Source: Enterobacter cloacae
Lineage (GTDB): Bacteria > Pseudomonadota > Gammaproteobacteria > Enterobacterales > Enterobacteriaceae
Length of the DNA stretch: 64,000 nucleotides
Reading direction: 5' to 3'
Assembly: GCA_014169315.1 (NCBI GenBank)
Contig: AP022133.1
Location: 868,001-932,000, forward strand
Shown here piece after piece: positions 1-9,000 of this stretch. The first letter of the stretch is position 1. Every line of letters starts with the position of its first letter. The translations under genes and the position numbers were made by a program. The notes under the pieces were generated by a model. It did not search any database, was not told where the DNA came from, and was given only the letters and a program-made list of their open reading frames with translations.

Positions 1-3000
1 CGATCCAGGAAGTATGAGGAGCCCAGATACTGTTTTTCAACGGTATACTGTGCCCGCGTTTCCTGTGGCATCGGGGCAGGTTGTTTGCCAGCCATCGCCA
101 CCAGATCGCTGAGCAGGCTGTTGTCGAGCTGACCGAGGTTGTTCAGTTTCGGGTTAGTGGTGATGAGGTACGGACTTTTTGGGTCCGGGTCTGCCACAAA
201 ATAACCGTTATCACTGGTCGGGAGTGGATAATAGCTGAGACTTACCGGACGGACGGTTGTCGGCGTCATGCTGCCCGGTGCGGCAGCACTGCTGAGAGCC
301 ACAGTCTGCCCATTGAGGCTGGTTTTACTGCCGCCGCTGACGCTGGCATTGTTGAGGGCCACCGTCTGGGATGTGACATTTGCCAGCCCCCCATGCGCCG
401 TAGCACCGTTAAGTGCTACCTCCGGCCCATTGAGGCTGGTTTTGTTCCCCGTGCTGGCGGTGTAACCACCCAGTTCCACCGACTGCCCGTTGAGACTGGT
501 CTTACTGCTCCCTGAGGTACCATACCCGTTGAGCGCCACCATCTGTCCGCTGACATTTGCCAGCCCACCACCTGCGGAATAGTTGTTTAATCCGGTCTGT
601 TTGCCGTTGAGGGCGATCATACTGCCACTGGCCGCATGGGTATTATCCAGCGCGGTGCCGCCGTTAACCTGTAGCAGGGCATCGAGGATCTGGTTCTGCC
701 ACTGTGGCGAGCCGATGGCGACTTTATTGCTGTTGATAAGGCCACGGGTCTGTACTGCGTTGACTGTACCTGGCGAGGTGCTGAGCGTATTCAGACCTGG
801 TGTAGCCAGCGTACGGCTGTAGCCTGCAACATGGGCAGTGGTTGAGGTATTACTGATATCACCGCTGAAACTGGCGTTAACTGTGCCGCCCGCCTGGATG
901 ACGGCGCGGTAAGTGCTACTGTCACCAGTATATTCCGTTTTTTGTGCACCAAGTTTATAGGGTACCCAGCTACGATATTTTCGCTGGTCATCGTCCCACC
1001 AGGACCATTTACCCTCACCGTATGACATCAACGGCGTCCATTTAGGGTCGGCACAATCTGAGTAAAACCACTCGCAATGATACTCTGCCTGCACATAGGT
1101 AATACGTCGACCAGCTTCGGCCGAGAAATTGTTTAATGTCCCTCCAGAAAGGGAGATATTACGCCCCGCCAGAATATTACTCGCACGGTTATCCAGGGTT
1201 CCGGCATTAACAGTGATATCACGTCCGGCTGCAATACGAGCTGCGCCACCTGTAGCTGAAGACTCTACGACTGACTCGCTAAGGATAAACTGTCTGATAT
1301 CTTCACCGAGAAGACGATATACAATCTCACGTGAACACTGTCCGCTGCCATTGGCACCGCCCCGACACCTCTCATATTCATCAAACACCACGTTAGTGCC
1401 GTTGTGCTTCCACTCCTCCAGACTGATTTCAATATCGGGTTTCTTCTTACCGTAATATGAACCATGTAAATAAGGTGACTGCTTCGGAATGGCATCCGGG
1501 TATTGCTGCTCACGCTGATTAACGACCAGCCCCTCTGCTTCATTGCGCAGATACGCCGTCTTGATCGTAATATCACCATTCTGCGTCTCAATAGTCCCGG
1601 AAGTGTTGATCACTTCGCTGTTGGCATTGCCCGCCGCATCACGCTGCATCCACAGGCTGTTACCGGCGAGAATATCGCCACGCTGGTTATGAATCAGATT
1701 GGCCAGCAGTTGCAGGTTATTCCCGGCGTAAAGAAGGGCGCTGTTATTGTTAATGGCTCCCGGCGCGTTCAGCGTCAGGTCACCGGCAGTGCCGGTAAAA
1801 CCGTTGTTATTGATGTCGCTACGGCTGAGCAACGTGACATTGCCACCCGCCTGCAGGCTGCCTGCGGCATTCATATCAATGCGTCCGCCGCTGAGCTGGC
1901 TGGTGAGATAACCTGCAGTCAACTTACTGTTATTGGTGAGCGCACCATCTGCACTCAGGCGTAAACCCTGGCCCTGCATTGTCCCGTTGTTAACCAGGTT
2001 GCCGGCGGTGCTGACCGACAGCATCTGTCCGGCGGCAAGCTGGCTGTTGAGCGTAAAATCGGAGCCGAGCGACAGCGTCAGGTTACCCAGCGCGGCTATC
2101 TGTCCCTGATAGTTCAGGCCGTTGCTGTTCAGGCTCAGGTCACCGGCGCTGTACAGTTTCGCCCCGGCTCCGTTGTTAACCTGAGTGCTGGTCACCGCCA
2201 GTGACTGCCCGCCGTACAACGTGCCGTTGTTATCAAGACGGTTATAATTCAGCGTCAGGTTGCCGCCCTGAAGCGTGCCCTGGTTGGTCAGGCTGCTGCC
2301 GCCAAGTATTCCCTGCTGGCTGATAAGCAACGAGCCATTATTGCCGAGCGTTCCGGTGCCGAATGTCAGTCGTCCGGCCTGTAGCCAGTTGTTGTTCGTC
2401 AGTTGCGGCGTGATGAGCGTTAGCAGACCGCCGCTCAGTAATTGCCCGTCGTTGCGGGTGGATTGCGCGCCGGTCAGCGACATATCGCCACCGCTTTGCA
2501 GCACGCCCTGGCTGGTGAGGTTGTTCCCGCTGATGCGAAGGGTGTTCTGGCTCAGTAAGTTGCCGCTGGCACTGTTCGACAGGTCGCCATTGAGCGTCAC
2601 GTCCAGGCCGCCATCGGCTTGTATCGTACCGTCGTTGGTCAGCGCGCCGCTGTTCAGGGTAACGTTCGCCCCCTGGACCCGGCCAAGGTTGGTCACTGAC
2701 GCACCGCTCAGGGCAAGGTTGCCTGCGGTTAGCAGCGTGGTGCCGCGCTGCACAGTGATGCCGCCACTCAGGGCGATATCCAGACCTTCCACGCCGCTGA
2801 TATCACCACGGTTGTCCAGAGAACCACCGCGCACAATCAGGTTCTTCGCCAGCCATTGTCCCTGGTTGCTGTACGTGGCCGCCTGCAGGCTTGCCAGCCC
2901 GCTGGCGATAAGTTTGCTGCCTGTTGCGGTATCCAGGGAGCCAGTCACGGCGAGGGTCAGCGCATCGGCACTCTGGAGGCTGCCGCTGTTCTGGAGTTGC

Positions 3001-6000
3001 TGCGCATTCAACAGGATGCGCTGCCCCTGCCAGCTACCGTTGTTGATGACGCTACCTCCGGTCGCCGACAGCGTTCCCTGGCTCAGCAGTTTCCCGCCAC
3101 CATTGTTGGTGAGCTTCTGGGGAGCGATGGCCCGCAGCAGACGGCCAGTCAGCGGAGCCGTTGCCTGTAACGTCAGGGAATGCAGGCCGATAACGGTACC
3201 GCTGTTATCCACCTGACCATTGCCCAGCAGCAGGGTATTACCCTGAATATTACCCCGGTTGGTCAGCTGGTTGCCGGTCAGGGTGACATCCCCTTCACCA
3301 AGCAACGCCCCGTCGTTGGTCAGCCAGCCGCTGTTAAAACGCATAGTTCCGTGGCTGAGTAACTGACCGCTGTTCAGCAGGCCGTCTGTCAGGGTGGCGG
3401 CCAGCGCATCGGTTCCCAGCAGGCTGCCACGGTTAGTCGCGGTGGCGGCGTTGAGCGTCAGGGTCTGCCCCTGAACGGTACCCTCGTTGGTAAACCCGGT
3501 ATTGACGAGTGATAAGGCTCCGCCGCTGAGCAGACGCCCGGTGGCCAGGTTGGTCAGCGTGGTGTTGGTCAGCGTGAGCGCACTGGCTCCCTGTAACAGG
3601 CCGCTGTTGGTAACGGTGGCGTTGTTGACCGTCAGGTTATTCGCTGCCAGCTGTCCCCGGTTATCCAGCAATGCACCGCTCAGTGTTGCGCCGTTTTGCG
3701 CCAGTAACGTGCCGCTGGCAAGGTTGGTGAGCTGCTGGCTGGTTGCCAGTTGCAGGGTGCCCGCCTGCAACGTCCCGCTGTTGCTGAGGGTGGTGGCGAT
3801 AAGATCCAGCGTCTGGCCCGCCAGCAGTAATCCGGCATTGGTCTGCGCTGCCGCATCCAGCCACAGGTTGCCGGTGCTAAGCACCTGACCACCGGCCTGA
3901 TTATTCAGGCCTGCGCCTGTGAGGGTGAGATGGCTATTGCCCTGTAACAGGCCGCTGTTAGTCAGTCCATCGCGCCCGGTAAGCTGCAGGCGGTCGGCGG
4001 CAAGCTGACCGCTGTTGGTAAACGTCTGGCTGCTAAGCGCCAGCGAGCCCTGGCTCAGGAGTTGACCGCTGCCGTTGTAAGCGCCGCTCAGGGTCGATGT
4101 CACACCGTTGCTACCCAACGCACTGCCCCGGTTGTTCCAGCTCCCGCTGTTGACGGTCAGCGTCTGCCCCTGTAATAACCCGGCATTATCCAGCCAGCGG
4201 GTAGGGGAGAGCGTCAGTCCGCCGCCGCTGAGCAGCTGCCCGGTCTGCTGGTTGCTCAGTGTCCCGCTGTTGAGCGTCAGCCACTGATTGCCCTGCAGCA
4301 GGCCGCTGTTAGTAACATCGCCACCGTTCAGGCTGACTGTGTCTGCTGCCAGCACCCCGCCGTTAGTCAGGGTGGCGGTGTTCAGGGTCAGGTTTTGCTC
4401 TGCCAGCAGATGGCTGTCGGTGGTCGTGGTCAGATCGCCAAGCGTCAGGTCAACGCTCCGGGCTTTCAGTGTCCCCTGGTGAGTCAGGCTGTCGGCTTTG
4501 AGGGTGAACCCCTGTTTCACCTGCAACAGCCCGGCATTGATTAAGGTACTGAGCGTCAGGCTCAGCGGGCCACCGGTCAGCATTTGTCCGGCCGTCTGGT
4601 TGTTGAGCGTCCGGGCCAGCAACGTGAGAGAGCTGTTGCCCTGTAACAGGCCACTGTTGGTGAGGCTGTCGACATTCAGGCTCAGACGGTCAGCCGCCAG
4701 CGTACCGCTGCTGGTCACCCCCTGTGCGCGCACGTCCATTGCCTGCTGGCTGAGCAGTAACCCGGTATTGCTCAGATTGCCGGTCAGGGTGGCTGTCACG
4801 CCATTGCTGCCAGTCGCATTGCCACTGTTTGTCAGGCTGGTACCACTCAGCGCGATTTGCTGCCCCTGCAAACGTCCCGCGTTATCGATCGCCGCGCCAT
4901 TCAGCGTCAGGGTACCGCCGCTCAGCAGTTGCCCGTGGCTCTGGTTCGTGAGGTTACCGTTGTGCAGCAGTGTCTGATTACCCTGCAGCGTCCCCTGATT
5001 CAGGGTTGTGCCGGTATCAAGCTGCAGCTGGCTGGCGGCCAGAAGCCCGTCATTCGTGACATTTTTTGCCGTGAGCTGCAGCGCCTGCTGGCTCAGCATC
5101 TGACCACTGTTGGTCAGGGTATCGTTAACCTTCAGCGTCACAGCATCTGACCCGAGAAGATTGCCGTGATTGTCCGCTTTCCCGGCAGTCACTCCCAGCA
5201 CCTTCGCCTGCTGCAGCCCCTCGTTGGTCAGTTGTGCCGTATCGAGCGTTATCGTACCGTCGCTGAGCAGGATCCCGGATGCCTGGTTGGTCAGCGTGCC
5301 CGCGGAGGTCAGCGTGAGACCGTTATCGCCCTGGATTAGTCCACTGTTGTCGATGTCGGTACCGGAGAGCGTCAATGCTGTGGCCGCCAGCGTACCGCTG
5401 TTAGCGACTGAGGGCGCGCTGAGCGTCAGTCCCTGTTGCGCCAGGATCTTCGCGTTCTGTCGGTTAGTAAACTGTTTAGCGAGGGAGAGCAGGGCAGTGG
5501 TGCTCAGCAACTGGCCGCTGTTATCAAAACTGTTCCCCCGGAGTGTCACCGTTTTACCCTGCAACAGGCCGCTGCTGGCAAGGGTCGAGGCAGTGGCGCT
5601 CAGATTTCCCGCCGTCAGCCACTGCCCCTGGTTACTGGCGCTGGCAGCCGCAACATCCAGCTGTTGCGCCCCCTGCAACAGACCGCTGTTGTTCAGCGTG
5701 GTGGCGGTGACGCTGAGCTGGCTGGCAGCCACGTTGCCGCTGTTGGTCAGCGTGCCCGCTGCAAGGTTTAGCTGCTGCTGCGCCAGCAATGCGCCGCCAG
5801 CCAGGTTTGTCACGGTGCCGTCGTGTTCCAGCGTCAGGTTACGTGAGGAGAGTTCCCCGCTGTTGGTCAGTAGGTTACCCTTAAGTGAGAGATCGCCTTT
5901 GGTGCTCAACAACCCGCTGTTAACCAGTGTCGGCAGTGCAAGCTGCAGGTTGCCGGTGGTGAGAATTTGCCCCCCGGTAAGGTTGTTCAGCAGCGCGGTC

Positions 6001-9000
6001 GTCAGCGTGAGGCCGCTGTCACCCTGAAGGAGTCCGCTGTTGTTAAGGGATGTTCCTGCCGACAGGTTCAGCATGTCGGCGGCAAGGATCCCGCGATTAC
6101 TGAGCAGCGGCGCGCTGAACGTCATCTCATGCTGCGCGAGCACCTTACCCTGCTGCTGGTTGGTCGCGCGTTCCGCCATAACGATCAGGGCGTTGGTGGC
6201 CTTCAGTTGCCCGCTGTTGTCGAGACGGTTTCCCTTCAGGGTTATCTGCCCCGCCTGCACCAGACCGCCGTTGTTCAGATCGGCAATGCTGGCATTCAGG
6301 GTATCTGCCGTCAGCCACTGTCCCTCGTTACTGGCGTTATCCGCCGTCATATCCAGCCGCTGTGCCCCCTGCAACAGCCCCTTATTTTTCAGTCCTGAAG
6401 TGTTCAGGGTCAGCCGGGAAGCCTGGATATTGCCGTTGTTGACCATCTGATGGCTGGTGAGCGTCAGCGCCTGCTTTGCCAGCAGATCGCCTTCCTCCTG
6501 ATTGGTGAGGGTATCCCCGGTCTGCACGATCAGGTTACGTGCGGAGATTTCCCCGCTGTTATCAAGCTGGTGGCCCGTGAGCGCCAAATCGCCCCCCGCA
6601 CTCAGTAGCCCGGCGTTGGTCAGCGTTGGCACCGTCAGGGTTAACCCGTCTCCGCTGAGGATCTCTCCGGACGTCTGGTTATCCAGCTGCGTGGCAGTAA
6701 GCTGCAGGCCGTGGTCGCCCTGCAACAAACCGCTGTTGTCAATGCGGGAGCCGGACAACGTCAGCGTGGATGCCGCCATGATCCCGTGGTTGGTGAACAA
6801 TGGCGTGTTGAGCGTTAACCTCTGCTGCGCCGTTATTTTCCCTGTTCGCTGGAGGGTAAACTGTTTTGCCAGCGTGAACAGGGCTGTTGTGGCCTGCAGT
6901 TGCCCGCTGTTATCGACGCTGTCACCTTTCAGGATCAGCGTTTGCCCCTGCAGCAGCCCGCTGTTGTTCAGCGTCTGAATACTGGCATTCAGGTTTCCTG
7001 CCGTCAGCCACTGACCCTGGTTAGCGGCATTCGCCGCCGTGATGTCCAGTTGCTGAGCACCCTGTAACAACCGGCTGTTACTGAGCTGCGCTGCCGTCAC
7101 ATTCAGCCGCTCTGCCGCCACCCGGCCCTCATTGTTCAGGGTTCCGGCAGACAGCGTCAGCGTCTGATCTGCCAGCAGCGTGCCCTCCGCCTGGTTGCTG
7201 ACCGTGCCGCTGTGGCGCAGCGTCAGGTTGCGGGCAGCAATGTTCCCCTGGTTATCCAGTTGTTCACCGTCGAGCGTGAATTCCCCCGCGACATCCACCA
7301 GACCGGCATTCGTCAACGTGGGAAGGGCCAGTGTCAGATTACCGTCGGTGATAATCTGCCCGGCACGCTGGTTAGCCAGTGAGGTGGCAGCCAGCAACAG
7401 CGTATTGTCGCCCTGCAGTTGACCGCTGTTGTCGAGCGTGGTGGCCGTCAGGCTCAGCACCTTCGCCGCGAGCGTGCCGCTGTTGCGCAGTTGCGGGGCC
7501 GAAAGGGTCAGTCCCTGGTGGGCAATAAGGCTGCCCGTAGGCTGGTTGCTGAACTGCTGTGCCAGGTGCAGCAGTAACGTGGTGGCCGTCAGTGAACCGC
7601 TGTTATCTGCACTGTCCCCGGTGAGGTTGATTGCTTCACCCTGTAACGTGCCGCCATTGTTTAAGCTGCTGGCCTTTACCGTCAGCGCGCCGTCCGTCAG
7701 CAGTTTTCCGCTGTTGCCGGCAGTGGTGGCGGTGATATCAAGCTGCTTTGTTCCCTGTAGCTGACCACCGTTGACCAGGGTGTCAGACGTCAGGCTCAGC
7801 CGATCCGCCAGCACGCTGCCGTTGTTGGTCAGCGTTGCCGCCGAAAGCACCGCTTCCAGCTGAGCCTGTAATTTCGCGCCTGCGTTATGGGTTTGTGCGC
7901 CGCTGTGGTGCAGCGTCAGGGTACGGGCAGAAATGTCCCCGCTGTTGTCCAGACTGTCACCGGTTAACGTCAGGTCGCCACCCACCTGCAGTAACCCGTT
8001 GTTCTTCAGCACAGGGACGGCCAGCGCAAGGCTGCCGCCAGTCAGGACTTTCCCGGCGCTCAGGTTTGCCACCTGTCGCAGCGCCAGTGTCAGCGTGTTA
8101 TCACCCTGCAGGAAACCCCGGTTAGTCAACGTATCGGCCGTCAGGTTCACGGCAGGGGCGCTCAGCGTACCGTCGTTAGTCAGCGTCGGGGCGCTTATCG
8201 TCAGCCCTTGCTGAGCGACAATCCGACCCCCGGTCTGGTTATTGAGCGCGCTGGCAAGATGCAGTAACTGCATTCCGGCATTCAGCTCGCCCCGGTTATC
8301 GAGGCTGTCTGCTGTGAGGTTCAGCGTTTGTGCCTGCCAGAGCCCGCCGTTGGTCGCCTGCTTGCCGCTGAGCGTCATCGTCCCGGCGCTTAGCAACTGA
8401 CCGTTACCGGTATTATTCAGCCCTGTGGTCCGCACATCTAAAGCCTGCTGACCCTGGATCAAACCGTTGTTGTCCAGCACAGTGCTGTTGAGTTTAACGT
8501 TGTCGCCACTCAGCGTACCGCTGTTGTTGAGGCTGGCGCTGTTAAAGGTCAGCCCGTTCCGGGCAACTATCTTCCCGCCGTTTTGGTTATCGGCGGCACC
8601 GTTCAGCATCAGCGTCAGATCCGTGGCAGCGATGCTGCCGCGGTTAGTCAGGCGATCGGCGTTGAGCGTCATTCCCTGACGCGCCAGCAGACTGCCCTGT
8701 TGGGTCAGACCGCGAAGTTGCAATATGAGCTGTTCGGTCTGCCAGCTGCCGCTGTTGTCCAGCTGATCCGCTCTTACGCCGACTGTCTGACCGTTCAATG
8801 TCCCGCTGTGACTCAGGTTGCCCGCGGAAGTCACTTGCAGATCGCCGCTGGCGGCCTGGTTGCCTGCAAGCTGACCCTGCTGCATTGACAGCGTCAGGTT
8901 ATGGCCCTGTAATTGCGACCCTGCGCGCGTGGTCAGCCCGGCTGCGTTCAGCGAGACATCCCCCTGTGCGCTGAGCTGCCCACCAAGCGACGTCTCCCCG

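Noticed and set aside
4900..9000. Regularly spaced repeats that could suggest a CRISPR array or satellite DNA
   Set aside because: The period is a multiple of three, the repeats are diverged, and the minus strand reads through as haemagglutinin-type protein.
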